A stretch of DNA of 64,000 nucleotides from Typhlomys cinereus (lineage: Eukaryota > Chordata > Mammalia > Rodentia > Platacanthomyidae). The position numbers and the translations under genes were made by a program. Numbering within the stretch: position 1 is the stretch's first letter; every line of letters begins with the position of its first letter. Below are positions 35,805 to 49,904 of this stretch, one piece after another. Under the pieces are notes generated by a model. It ran no database searches and was not told the DNA's origin. It worked only from the letters and a program-made list of their open reading frames with translations. The stretch spans positions 16,268,085-16,332,084 of the forward strand of contig JALPQD010000006.1 of NCBI GenBank assembly GCA_023101885.1, written 5' to 3'.

Positions 35805-37030
35805 GTTCAAAATACCACCTGTACCATTTCCAGTATTCATATCTTGGCAGCAAAAATGGCAGTCTCATTCCTGCTAAGACTTAGACATGAAGACAGGGGA
35901 CTCCATCGAGCCACTGAAGATTTTCCTTCAGATGTGGGAGCCCCACAGGGAATTGTAGAGTGTAAGGATGGAGTTGCCTAGGGCCACTTTGAGGAACCTT
36001 TGCTTTAAAATCCTGGGAAGCTGTCATGAAAAGGGAAGCAAATCCTCAAGTCACTGTGAAATGAAAATATTTCCTCCAGTCTTTACCTCTACTGTGCTAT
36101 GATAACTTCTGTAACTTCACATGAGGCCTAATCAGTGGACACTGTCAAGTCTATATTGAGGTGAGAATTAGTATGCATGTATACATATATCTGGTGCCTT
36201 TTACTGTCTTTGCCCATATACAGACATGTGATTTGAGGAGTCTTGTAGCCTTGATAGTCACTGATTTTGCCTTACAATACTTGTATCTTGTCTTATCTTA
36301 TCTTTGATACTCAATGATTTCAGACACATTCTCAATAGTTTGGAAGACATGCCCAGGGAAATAATTAGGGCAATTGGCTTTGATTGCTGATAAGCTTCAA
36401 GACCAAGTAAACAACAAGAATGCATCTCATTAGCAAACAAAAATCAAAATTTATAAAAAATAAATAACTAAGCTCTAAATATATTTCTAATTTGAATGAG
36501 TCAAAGTTTTAAAAGCTTACCTTCCTCCTGAAATCTTTATCTAATATTTCATTCAAAATACATTTTTCTCTTATATGTATGTTTTCTTCTCCCATGCCTA
36601 TATTCTTTTATCTCCTCTCTCATTGAGTTATTCTATTTTTCTGTCTTGTGAGAAATGACTGCAGTTTTGATATTGATTTTGAAATCATGTATGCCCAAAC
36701 TTTTCTTATCTGAGCATCCCTGTATGTTCAATCTTTGTTCTTAATAGACCATGTCCATCTAATAACGTTCCCACACAGTTTTTCTACATGACTATCAATG
36801 AATGCCAATGCACAGTACAATTCTTTATTTGACAGACTCTGGAATATGTGGAATCATGGAGTTAAACAGATGTCAGCAATGAAATTCTAGACTGAGAGAA
36901 ATATCTAGCTAGCATGTTTTCTGTTCAGCATAAGGAGCTGAACAGAACGCTTTTAAGTGGGAATGAAGAAAAAATCTTAAGGCTTTCATCACAATTTATT
37001 TTAGGGTGATATTCTTTGGGGGCTCTTTTG
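35805..37030. other. Anonymous sequence
   Basis: I recognise no gene or repeat. Confidence 0.5.
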
Positions 37031-37034
37031 TCTC

Positions 37035-37152
37035 CTTTCTTCTCCACTGACCTATGAGCTCTTTAAAGATGAAGATCATTTCAATATCTATGCATTACTT
37101 ACATAACATAGAGGCTGGTTTAAAGTAAGTGCTCAATGAATGTTTAACAGGG
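37035..37152 (+). mobile_element. L2 LINE 3' end, sense
   Basis: 'gacctatgagctctttaaag' followed by 'gaagatcatttcaatatct', then 'aaagtaagtgctcaatgaat' and 'gtttaacag', is the characteristic 3' terminus of L2. The copy is ancient and non-functional. Confidence 0.75.
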
Positions 37153-37154
37153 AA

Positions 37155-37285
37155 GAATGCATATTAGGAACCTAAGGGTAAGAAATGAAAGGGAAAGAGA
37201 AGAGAAGGGAGGGCAGGAAAAGGGAAAGGAAATTAAAGGAAAGGGAAAATGGAAACTGAAATGTAACAGAAAAGAAAAAGAAAAT
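37155..37285. repeat. Polypurine GA-rich tract
   Basis: Over about 120 bp the plus strand is almost all purine ('aaagggaaagagaagagaag', 'aaaagggaaaggaaatt'). Such tracts can adopt triplex structures. It follows directly after the L2 relic. Confidence 0.85.
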
Positions 37286-40200
37286 ACTAACTTAAGCAGT
37301 AACCAATAGTTCAGGGTTAATGCTATTAAGTTTAAACTGCTGAACTTATTCTTAAGTTTTTTGAACACTGTATTCTATGTCTTTGAGCCAGGACCATACA
37401 TATATATATATATATGTTTCTCAATGCATATGGATTTTATTGCTGTCACAGTTAAAAAAATCAAGAAATCCATAATTTTGACAGCATTATTAACAAAAGT
37501 TACTGATACCATTGTGGCAATTGATCAACATTTCATATTTTCCTTTGAAAGAATGTAAGCACATAAATTCTGAGGATGTTTAGTTGTCAAAATCTAGATA
37601 CTGTGAAAAGGATGCTTAGTGTTACAATTTGGAAGAAGCACAGGGAAAGAAATAGACCTTGACTGTGGAAGTTACCTATGTGAGTCACCGAGTGAAGCAT
37701 GCTACTAATTCTTAGACTCCTCCCTTGAAGCAATCTTTGCCATGTCTCTTCCCTATGTGGAAGCCCTGGCACTGTGAAATAGGAACCTTGTGTAGGCTAC
37801 AAAGCTATCAACAGTCCTGTGGGTCTCATTTGGCGGACCCTAAGGAAAATGTTCTTTCTCTCTGCTTGTCTTATCTGAAGATAAGGTTCATTTTTCAATG
37901 TTTAATGTTTTCATGTATTTATTTAATGGATTTCGTTTGTCCCATCCACATTCCCTGCTTTATTCTTTCCCTATCCCAGGGAAACCCTGTCCAAATCAAC
38001 ATCCCCTAACATTTCTTCCAAAGTATCTCTGAGGTAAAAGAAAGCTTATAAGCTGTTTAAATCCATGCACTTCTTCACAGGAATGCACCATTTTACTCTG
38101 AGTAAATGACATGTCTGTGTGTTTGACAGGAGAAATTATCACTGAAATCAGGAAAAAGACTATGCACTGGCATGTTTTACAGTGATGAGGAACTCACAGT
38201 ACTGCTGAAAAAGCTAGGTATTCTTTGAACTTTGAATTTAGGGAATTTTCTCACAGTCAAGCTGAGAGTTACAATCCAAAGGAATCTGAGTTTCTATAGA
38301 GATAAAAACATTCAAACATTCTCAAATAGATTTATCTAGTTTCTTAATCTTTAATGAATAAGGGCATTTAACTATCTTCTCTTTTTCTTTCTAAGGAAGA
38401 AGTATGTTTATTTATTGCTTGTTTTCTAATGTTAAATGTTAAAAACCAGAGAAGAATTTAGCATTGTGGAAATTGCAGAAAATGTCTAGAGTATGAAAAT
38501 TTTAGTTATCCTTCCTCTTCTTATTCCTCTAAATATGAAATTCTCAGAATTTAATTATGACCTTTCTGAGACAGACATGTTTCTTCTCTCATTAATTTAA
38601 TGGATCACAGAGAAATGTAAGAAAAAAAGAAACCTTGAAGATCCAAATATATTTCCATTTATGAGGTAAGTGATACCCAGGGAAAGAAAATTACAAACCC
38701 CAAACCATAGAATTAATTGTGCATAAATCCAGCCCGAGAACTCCAGCCTCCAGCTTCCCAGTTCTGTTGATTTCTAGAGCAGACATTTCCAGTATTAATT
38801 ATAACTTGGCTTTCTAAGAGAATAACTGGCCCCATATCTGAATTATATTTAGGAAGACAAAAATTCTGAATTATAACCAAGATGTTAGATTGCCAGCTGG
38901 ATAAGATTAAGCAAGACAACCAGTTGCCATTTAGATGCTGAACAACATGGAAGAGGCCAACATAGCTTGTGAAATGCCAAGTCTTGCCAACAAGGATCTG
39001 GTATAGATCACAAGTGGCAAATCAGTTCTCCAACAGAATGAAACTTTATTTCTTAAGCTAAAACAATTGCTTTCTAATTTGGTTTAATAAACAATATCTA
39101 AAGTGAATTATATCAGCTTTGAAAAAGTGCACTATGGATTCAATATTGTTAATTTAATCCAAGCTGTTGATTATCCCCAGTGAGCACACCAGAGGTTTCA
39201 GGACTATGTGAAAACCAACAAGTAATAGACAAGGATTGTCTTTGTTTTTCCATTTAACCTTAGGCAGATTGCATGGAATATTTTTGCCAAATTTTCATGT
39301 AGCTTGAAGGAAGTCATTGGTGGATGACTTTGAGGCCATAGTGAGATCTAAATGACTATTTGGAAGGTTTTTCTTCAGGGTATAGTATTTGTGGACAGGA
39401 AGGAGGGTTGGCACTTAGAATGGAGTTGTAAACAACTGGAAGGCTTCAAAGAACCTGAGAATTCCTTATTCTCTTTGTAGGATTCCTCTTAAACATAATT
39501 CAGTTCCATAAACTTTAGAAATAAATATTTGAATAATATGTCCAAATGACTAAGAGGTTTCTTCCAAGTTATCAGACATTCATAGACATTGCCTACCTGA
39601 ACTGCAGTTCTGCTCTGTTCACCAAGTATAGCTACAGAAAATTATCAGGGACTTTCTTATCTACAATAGCTACTTCAATAAAACCCTGGGTTAATACTGT
39701 AGGTTTTAACTATAGAATTTAGCAGCTTTGTTAGATGCATCTTTCCTCCTGCTAATTGAAATAGCAAAGGCATTGTGACTGCAGTGCCTGGAATTCATAA
39801 GGATTGACTCTTCGGTCCTGTTTAAACACAGTTTGGGGATTTGTGTAGCATTAAAACTGAATCCCAAGAAGAATAAAGAGGAATCTAGATAAGAGAAGAG
39901 TTCTTTATGGATACTAAAGGACAACACAGGCAATTGCACAAGTCAAAGTTGGCAGTATCAAAACTAATTTCTTTCTTTTAACTCCAAAACTGAAAAGAGA
40001 AGGAAACTACAGAAACACTAACTTTTGCAATACTATTTGTATATATGTGTATATAGATGTTAATGGAAAATGCATAGATCTTAACTAATTACCATCTTTC
40101 TTAGTTTCTTCTTGCCTTGTGAATTATTTTGAAAGTTCATCCTTGCTAAATTACTGGGCAAGTAGATTAAGAATGACATTATAGTTTGATTTGTTTAAAT

Positions 40201-43200
40201 GAAAGAGCTCTAATGAATGAATTTCTCTAATAATTTTTAATTTCTTTTATTTTCATTGCATATTTAAAAGATTAAGCTTAATACAAAGTTACAGAAAAGG
40301 AGATATCACATTTAATGGAATTTAAAAAAATAAACTAGTTCTCAGTTATAATTATAATGAGTAGGATATAAAATACTCTGCTTTCAAATGAGTTCAAGGT
40401 CAGATATAAAAATAATATTGAATTCAGTATATTTTACGCAAGATCTCTAAATTTTTTTACTTTTTAATTAAAATTAACTGTTTTTTTCCTTGGTATCTTT
40501 GGACATGATTTTTTAATGCACACATTCATTAGAGTAGCTCATCATATGATGCCTTTTATTTTCTTCTGGCAAGAATAGATTAATTGTGGTGAGCGGCTAC
40601 AAAGGTGACTAATATTCTTATATTTTGAGGGAGTCATTTTAGAGTCTGATTACCACTATAATCAAATTCCAAATAAAATTAGGATGGTGTACTAAAGGAC
40701 CAGGCAGGGAGTGGGACGAGTTCATTTCTGGGCAGAGAGAATGCTCAAGGCCATCTAGTAATAACAATTCTTACAGAGGTCTCTGTCTGGAATGTTACAA
40801 TCTGATAGGAAGTCCAAATAGATAGTTTACATACTGAGTTATCTATTCAGGTAAGGGTAGGAAATAAAATTAAGCTTGAATTAATTTTTTCCAACATCAG
40901 AAATAAGTCCATGTTAAAATCCCAGTAAATATAGTAGATGGTGAGTTGAAGAAAGGTGGGAAGCAGCCAATGAATACATTGACATGAAAGGAGCAGAACT
41001 TAAGAGGATTATCTGACCTAGGGAAGAGGGAACGACCCATAAGATAAAAGACAGATATGACAAGCTGTTGTGAGTGTGCCCATCTCTAGGGACAAAGGGA
41101 GCAGAGGCTGGGGAGGAATAATTCAGAGGAAGACAAGACAGTACTCATGCTGGAAGAGATACAAGTTCAACCCAGACTTACATTAGAAAGTGTCGCAGAA
41201 AGTACTGGAAGGGGGAATTATCATATGCTTTCAAGGCACCTTATGTAAGAAGAAAAATAAAATTGCAATCTTTCTGTAAGGTGAGGGGCAATATACAGTA
41301 AGGAGACCAATACGGGATCATATCTCCAAAGAAAATGAACATCTGCTCTCCTGTCAATGGTCTGCCACAGAAGAGTTTGTTAGTAAGTGACATGCAGAGT
41401 AACAATGTGTCTCCTACTTATTTTATAAGAATTTTGTGAATATCTGTTTATTAAACAGGGCTCTGAACTCCTGGTAAACAGATACTCTACTAATACAATA
41501 TGTAATTATTTATTTCCATGGGTCAGTACATCATACAATGACTCTTAAATGCATTTTAAGCTCAATTTAATTACCTTTTCTAAAACTTGGAAATCATCTG
41601 TCTTTGTTTGGCTAGTTTCCAGGACAGCCTATCTGCCTGATACAGGCTGATGTATTCCAGCCAGCTTCCAAGTCAGTATCCTCTGCTTTAGAAATCTTGC
41701 CTAATAGGCTTCTGCAGGTTTCTCAGAAATTAATTACAATAGATTTAAATTAATTGCTAAGTTGATAAAAGAATTCCCAAGAATTCTCATATGTTTAAAC
41801 TTAGAGAGGTGTAGCCAGCAAGCATCAGATAACCAGGGCTCCAGAAGGGTCCTGTTGTGGTTCTTATCTTGATTTATTAAATAAACTAAAGCTGAGAAAG
41901 ACACTGCTACATTTTCACCCTGTCTTTCATTATCAAATTTGAGCATCAGTACAGGTATTTTTTGAATCATAAATATGGAGGAAGCGTCATCAATATGAGA
42001 AACACCATGGCAACACTGAGAATGGAAACAAAAGCAGATAGAAATGCCCTCTGCCTGTATAACTTATGAAAGTATTGTAAGATCATGCATACACAGTGTC
42101 TCTTCTAAGAAAACAATAGCTGCTGAAAAATTATAAAAAATGGGGGTGGGGTCTGAGGAAGAATGAGGTAGGCTATGATCTACAAGAGAGAGGGCATGTG
42201 ATCTTCTTGGGGTGTCTGATTCATTGCCCTTGTTACAATAAACATATGCAACAATTCAAAAGCAAATCAAGACCAAGTTTAATCATAGATTTAAATAAAG
42301 GGGTTATTAAACACAAAATTAAATAAAGGGACCACTTGCTCTTTTTGGAGTCATTCATAAAGATTTTACAGAAACAGCACACAAACTATTAAAATGAATA
42401 GATCAGAGACAATGCCTGATTTGCAGCAACTCATTGAGTAAAGGCAAGCAAATACGATGCTTTAGTGGTTTTAGATGTGTTAGCCCCAATTCCATTTGGT
42501 GTTTCCACTGTAGACTCAACAAGTGACAGAATAGAGGATGAAGAAACCTTACATAACACCTCCCTGCATCTGCAAAGAAGAAATGAATTACCCCAGACCA
42601 AATGGCATGCAAGCACTATGGAGTGATTCTCCTGGGGTATAATGCTCGGATGGCACCACTGTTAGATAGCATGACACAGCAAAATTTAAAGACATAGGAG
42701 GACACTGAGAGAACACCATTGCAGTTTTAAAAGTTAAACATATCAAAAGGGAAGGTCTTGCAAAAGTAAGAATTTTTGTAAAGACTGTTTATTTAGAGAC
42801 ACCTACAAAATGATCTAAATTTGCAAAAGTCTAAAATATGTAATAGTGTTAAATAAATGCTGTTATAAAACTTTAAAAAAGCTCAAGTGACTTCCACAGA
42901 GTTGATCCACACTTGTCGGACTACTTTTAATGAATAGATGAAACCGATTGTAATTAGCAGTACCCATCTGAATAAAATGAGTGCCAGATAATTTATTTAA
43001 ATTGGTTTCCTCTTCCTACTTGTGGTCTCTAGCAATACTTTCTTTTAGAACGAATTAAACTTAATTTTGTTTGGGGGCTTTCAGTGGATATCTAAACATG
43101 TTCAAAAGTAAATGGAAGCATTCTAGGCTGTTATAAGGAAGAGGATGAAATAAATTATTTATAACTTTATTTATTGACCTAACAATTTTCAAGATTTTAC

Positions 43201-46200
43201 AATAATGAAAGTAATTATAAACTAGATCATCAAATCCTATGAGATTTACTGAACATATTTGAATTATAGATTAAACAAAATGTCAAATGCACTGAGAATG
43301 AAGAACCAGTAAATATGCAGAAATTAGGGGAAAGGGTCTTCCCTCCAGGCTATGAAATTCCAGATAAAATACTGCTGACATAGGAATTCATAGACTATCA
43401 TATCATTTACACAAGGTAAAACATACATCAGTTAAAATATTCTTGAAGAAGCAAATGAAAACTCAAATCAATGAAATGCTTTTTATCTTTTCAAAATGTC
43501 TCATTCATTTTGTAACTATGATAGATATATTTTTTAAAAACCACACAATACCAAAATGTATCATAGTAAAATGATAGTATGCCAAATGCTGCCATATAAA
43601 ATTTCCACTATTAATTTTCTGTGGAATCACACCACGAGGCACTTATTAATGTATTAATATAAAGACATAAATAAACATGACTAGGAGAATGTCCAATACT
43701 GTAGTCTATTTTGTAACTATCTAACAATTCATGCGGCAATATTTCAATGCATCTATAAAAGTCTGAGCCACTAGTTATTAATAATATCTTGATGCATAGT
43801 AAGTTGTTTTCTTTATTTAAATTATCATTACAAACATTCCTTTATGAATGTGTTTACTGTTGTAATACTAGAGTGACTTTTTAGGACTAATGTTTCTGGG
43901 TTAAATGGATGCATAGTTAACAATGGAATATTTTGCACATTAGTGAGAAGGATGGTTTATTCTCCAAATCTTGATCCAATTCGTTAGGGAAACACTGACT
44001 TAGTTTTCTTTATTGTTCTTATCTTCTTCCCTAAGCTTCTGCTCCCTACTCTTTCTTTTTCTTTCCATCTCCTTCTACTATTTCTTTCTCGCTCTTTTTT
44101 ATACATATCCACCCATCTATAATCTGCATTGTTTGTAAGTTATATTTTCCTCACTTGTCTATCTACATAAACATATTATTATATATATATTTGTTTTAAA
44201 TTTAATATGTTATTCTTTTCACTTTAGTTTTAAAGTAAATAATTACAAGTTATATTTATCAGTAAGATATTATGTGATATTCCAAAGCTGACACTCAATG
44301 TAATGTATAGTGTGTGCATTATTCAAATTCAATCAACTCAACATTTATCATTTCATTATGATGAAAATATTACAAATCCCTTTTCTCAATATCAGCTACA
44401 GTTGCACCACTGTTTTCTGCACTTAGAAAGTTTGTGGGCTTAGACTGTTATATTTATATCTTTTTGCTTATTGCCCCCAAATTTCATGATGTTATCAAAA
44501 TAGCTTTCTCATTGAAGCATATAATAATGTTTTATTATTCTTTTAAATTTTCTTGTATATACACTTTATTTCACATTTCTGGCTTTCACTCATGTGTGTC
44601 TATGTGTATTTGGAATTTTCTATAAGCTAGATAAGAATCTAACTAGTCTTCCCACTTGCTATCCAACCCTCTTACAAAATTGAGGAGTCTGTCTGTTGCT
44701 CTTGATGTGAAATGTCCTTTGCAATAATGTAAGATGTTTTCTGATGTCCTTAATTGTGTCTTTACTTTCTACTCTTTTATTTATGGAAGAGAAAGAGAGA
44801 GAGATTGATTTCAAACAAAAGCACAGCTGTGTAATCTGGAACTTAAGAATTTCCCCAGTATTGTGTTCTTTAGCACACTTTAATATATTTATTTGTGGAC
44901 TCACATATTTAAATAATACATAACTAAAATATTTCCCTATTGCACCACTCTTGATTTGGAATCAAGGTATTGAGATCAGCTATTCCAGATGACAACTTTA
45001 CCCTACTAATGATCTGTGCTTTATAATTGATCCTTTCTGTCTATCTTTCCCAGTGTCCCTGAAGGAAACAGCAAGAGGAATCTTCCCAGAGGACCATCTT
45101 TCTCTGAAGTGACAAGGAAGCAGCATCCTTCACAGCTGGCAGTGCGTGCCTGCATAATACCTGGATGCCAGAAGTGCTCTTGAAGAACAAACAGGCAACC
45201 TGTTTCCTCCTCAAGCAGCAGCAAAAGCTGTCAAAACCGCAGGTGCAGCAGGAGCCTCCTCCATCAAGCTGTGTACATTCCTCTTTCAGTCTTGCTTTTG
45301 GCAGCTGAGGTTGATTCTGGCCTTGGCAGCAGAGACAATATATCTCTTAGGATTTAAGTCATACAGATGGTGTTGAAATTTAGCAGTTTAATGCCTGCTT
45401 CCCACTGGCTATGGAGTTAAAGACCCTGGACCAGGTAGTATGGTATTTTTATATAGAAAAACAATGGATAGGAGCATGCAGGCCAATTAAACAGTTTCTA
45501 TACCTGTTAGAGATCTTTGCAACTTTATGTTTGAATGATCCCATAGCTGGCTACTAGTGGTTATGGAGATAAAATGTTGGATATAGTGAGATAAGCATAC
45601 TTTAATTTTTAAGGGAGGATTTAGAATTTTCAGTGGACAGAGTCTCAGTGATGCTATTCAGGAGAATTAATAGAAAAATCAGCCTTATAAGTGGTAACCC
45701 CCTCTTCATATTGCAGCAGGTACTGAGACACATGCAAGAACAGACATTCTCTGTTGGATTCAACAGGGTATATATACAAGAAGGGACATTAGGATAGGGA
45801 GGAAGGTTATTTAGAGATATGATGAAATTAGGTGTGCAGGTTAATGTGTGTGGGAATAACAACACAAACTCTACTGTAACCATAAACAACTAGAAAGAAC
45901 TTGAAAGAGAAAAATAATACTTGCTTCATTCATACTAAAAATAATCTTAACCTTGACTGTCCCAAAATGGCTGTCATCCTCATGGAAAAATCAATTTTCT
46001 GACCAGAAATGTAATGTTATAACTTTAGTCCACATTTGTGGCATTAGATAACAGTGGTATTTGTCCATCAAAAACAGCTGCTTATGATTTCATCAGAAAA
46101 AAATAGATATATAAAGTTAAATCCCATTCCTTAAAATATATCAAATTTCATTTATTAAGTCTACAATATATAAAACATGGTTAGTATGAAAATGACATGG

Positions 46201-47638
46201 ATTTAATAACAGTTTATATGAAGTGAAAATGAATAATTAAATTATTTATGATATTTGCTAGAAAATGAAATAAAAATCCTTTCACTTTGGTTTCTGAAAA
46301 TTCAAACTTAATTCTTTAAATGTTATCTCAACTTAATTTTGGTCAATTTTTTTACTTGCTTTCTTAAATGAAGTTCATATAAACATATTCTAAACGAAAA
46401 ACAGTTTCTATTTCTATTTATGAAAACAAATTATTTTCTTCCTACTAGGGTATTTTAGCATGTTTCTATGGAAAGTCACCTTTAAAAAGGTAATATTTCA
46501 TTTTTATTATCATTTGAAAAAATACATACTCCATCAGCTTTTATCATCAGCGTCTTAGCTAATTAAATTATTTGCCAAGGAGAATACATGTATTGTTATG
46601 CCATTACTTCAAGCTTGATCTGTATAATATAACGTACTTACTGAAGGTTCAGGGCTTTTTGCAGCTTGCAACTCAAAAGAGCATTTGAGATTGTATCATA
46701 AAGAGAATGTATGGCATCAGGGACTGAGAATTCCACCAGCAATCTTTCTGTCAAGCATGCATCTTACATTACAAGGTTTCCTACCAACAGGGGACTTTGA
46801 GTCTATATGCTGTATTCTGCCTGTAAAGTTGTGTTTTCAATCCAAGATATCAGTCCAAACTCAATAGAAGATGCTGTCTGAATGAGAGGGCTGATATTGT
46901 TATGTTGTACGCAGAAGCCCAGCCCAACACTGTCAAATTGCAATACACAAGCAGCTGCTCATAACCAGCCTGGCTCAGTCATTGTCTTTACTCAGCCAAA
47001 ACTGAGGCAAAATTTATTGATGATTCCAAGATCCTAAAGATAACAAAATGCTGTAATTATTAGCTGACTTGATATCTTCCATTTTCCAAACATATTAGCT
47101 GTGACTTGCTGTGTTTATACTAGGAGCTTTTTTAGGACTGTTTCACCTTCTTTGGGTCTTGATCATCGGAGGGTTAAAGAAAGACTGATCTTATGGAGAT
47201 CTTCGTGTTCATGAGTCTTTTTGGCCTTAAATGAAAATTATACACTTACTTACATTTTGAAAGCCCCAAGTCTACTCATGGGACTAGTGTACCATTATCT
47301 AGAAACTCACACCTTGAGTCATTCCTGAATCCAATGACAATGTTGCTAATAGAAGACCCACATATTCTTTCTAGACACTGATAGGACTCAGAAGAGTTAA
47401 TATCAATATGGGACCATTTTGTCTGTGAGCCCAGTAGTTAACGACTTCAACAACCAAGTGCAGTCCATCTACTAGCACAGAAGTGCTCATTGCTAAGCAC
47501 TGGATACAATAGCAGACAGAGGAAACTGACTTGTAATAGGTATCTCTTCCATCAGTCTGACTTCTAGCCAGCATATTAAGCTACTGAAGGCATCAGTGAT
47601 TTCACTGGTTCTCACTGTTGAAAAAAAAATCCTAAATT
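37286..47638. other. About 10 kb with no recognised interspersed repeat or gene
   Basis: I could not place any L1, SINE or LTR with confidence, only short AT runs such as the (TA)n at about 37398-37415. Composition is AT-rich. A 43-codon segment at 45054-45183 with a good splice acceptor is listed separately. This block may be old, decayed sequence rather than truly repeat-free. Confidence 0.4.
45054..45183 (+). other. Weak candidate exon after a strong splice acceptor
   Basis: 'gatcctttctgtctatcttt' followed by 'cccag' is one of the best acceptor-like sites in the window. The downstream 43-codon frame (VPEGNSKRNLPRGPSFSEV, ending IIPGCQKCS) reaches a stop at 45181-45183. The surrounding 45050-45330 stretch is clearly less AT-rich than its neighbourhood. 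It could be a terminal coding exon, a lncRNA exon or chance. No homologue is recognised. Confidence 0.18.
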
Positions 47639-47639
47639 T

Positions 47640-48115
47640 AGTTGCTACATATAATGGCTAATTTTGGCTGTCAACCTTATGAGAGTTGGGAAGCCAATAA
47701 GAGGCATGCTTTTCATCTGGTCAGGTCTATAAAGTATTTACTAGAAGGATTAACTGAGGGTAAATACACTCTCTCAGAATAGGAAGGACCATCCAGAATG
47801 TGACGTGAGCTATAAAGAGGTCTGAAGGAAAGGTAGTAGTGCTTCCCCTACCCATCTTTGATTCTTGCTGGGGAATGAATCTCCCCTGTTTCTCTGGCTA
47901 TCATTGTTACCACTGCTACCACCAACTTTTACTAACATCAGAACCCAGTTTCTTCAGCCCTTCAAATGGACTGAAGACCAGTGTTCTGCAGGAATCCCCA
48001 GGTCTTCATACCAGACTAGGATTGACAGCTTTCAGGTTCTCAACGTCTCCACTGTTAGAATATCCATCCTGTGGTATATGTCAGTCTAATGAATACCACT
48101 TAAAATATACATTTA
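47640..48115 (+). mobile_element. RMER/LTR-type rodent repeat, sense
   Basis: Landmarks are 'atggctaattttggctgtca', 'aaggattaactgagggtaa', 'aatggactgaagaccagtgt', 'gacagctttcaggttctcaa' and a 3' end with 'cagtctaatgaatacc'. The order follows a common rodent repeat that opens with 'ggctaat...tgtcaac'. The open frame 47839-48228 (about 130 codons) lies almost entirely inside it and is not a gene. Confidence 0.5.
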
Positions 48116-48777
48116 TTTGCTTCTCTGATCCTCTAGAGAAGACTGATAAACTGCATTGCATACACATAGAACTCAGCACTGATTTGACACAGGTAAATCA
48201 GTTCACGTTGACATTTCCTTGTATTTAGTCTCTCCAGACCCCTCCTAAATTATACCCACAAGCTCTTTCTCCTTTCCCCTTCTGGATTAATATGCATGGA
48301 TCTCTTTTTTAACTTGTATGGCATGGGTAAGTGTGTTTTGTTTCTTAAACACACTTCCATTTGCTCGGTTTTACTTGCAATTACATTTCTGTATGGTTGG
48401 GGAGAGGGCCTCTTTTTGGGTCTGAGTTCGTGACAGCTGACGTGACAGGAGCAGTCCTTCTCTGCTCAGGGGTGTCAATGTGACATGGCACATTGATTTC
48501 CCAGCCGAATTAACAACAGAGTCAGAGAGATTTCTGAGCACAGTTCGCCATAGGCAAAATGAAAGAAGCGAACAGGGGCATTTGGGATTCCAATCTTAAT
48601 TCTCTCTATTTTTTTTCCACTATTTCCCATTTTCCTTTTGGGAAACTCAGGTCTTTGCGGCCTTCTTTCTTGAGTCAAGGCTCACTCAGATGAAAGCAAC
48701 TATAAGTTGGCATTAGGCTTCCTCTGTACCTTTAACAGATGAAGCACATTCCAAACTGAAATCTGAAGAATGCTGTG

Positions 48778-48900
48778 AGAACATATTCCTATCATCTCAA
48801 TATTTGAGAGACTGAGGAAGGAGAATTACTATGAATTTTAATGCTGCTTGGGTCATGCAGTAAGTTCAGACCAAGCTACGATAAAGAGTGAAAATATGAC
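48778..48900 (+). mobile_element. Diverged B1-like SINE, sense
   Basis: 'cctatcatctcaatatttga', 'gagactgaggaaggagaatt', 'gctgcttgggtcatgcagta' and 'agttcagaccaagctacga' follow the B1 monomer order, with many substitutions. An A-rich end follows. Confidence 0.6.
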
Positions 48901-49864
48901 CCCCCAAATAAGCAACAAATAAAAGTTCACATTTTCTTCTAAGACCTAATTAACACCACAGAGATGTTAAATTTAATGCCTTTGAATATTTATGATAGTC
49001 CATTCATCAAATCTCTCTTCTTCCTTTCCACCCTGTCTTTTTCCACACGTATGTCTATTCTCACAAAAATTGTTCTTCCTTATCTCCAAAATTAGAAAGC
49101 AATTAAACTGATAAAAACTAAAGCAGGCAATGAACACACACAGTTCCTTTCCCTTGAAAGCATTCCTCTCACCAGTTCCATTGTCTACTCTGGAAGCTTC
49201 ATTCTGCAAACACTTCCTGCATTCTTTCTCTATTCACTCCTTATTATGTGTGTTTCTGGATTCTCCAGTTCAAGCTTCCTTCCAGGTGGTCTCCAAAAGC
49301 TCTCACACTCCACACAAGTCATTTGAATGGTAGAATGAGTTCTTATTCTCTCAAATTTCTCTTTGGAATTAATTTTTTTTTGTCTTTGGTCCTTCATTTT
49401 TCTGTGGTCTTGGGACTATAACCCAGGACCTTGAAGTATTTGTTTTCTCCTGACTCTCCTTTTCCCTGTGATATTTTCACCAAGGTCATATGACTCTGTG
49501 TTTCATAAACACATGTGCTCTATGAAGTCAGCAATGTGGGGGCTAGGAAAAGACCATTAATACAAGACCACACAAAGAAGCTGGTTCATTACCATCATCA
49601 AGGAATCCCAAACTACTAACACATGAATACTATAACCTTGAAGCACAGGAGAGGCAGCCATGCAACACTCAGATCATTTAACAAAGACTTTCCTTATTGT
49701 TATAACCTTGAACCGCATGGACCGTATTTGCAAAGAACATTGTACACCTGACAATTGCATGTACAAAAATCCATGCTAACCTCCCAGAACTATGTACAAT
49801 ACAGAAAGTATTGTACTCTTTTATATGGTTCAAATTACATACAAGGAAACTGCATGCACGAACG

Positions 49865-49904
<40 letters not shown>

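Noticed and set aside
47839..48228. 129-codon plus-strand open frame
   Set aside because: It lies almost entirely within an LTR-type rodent repeat and matches the repeat's order of motifs, so it is not a gene.
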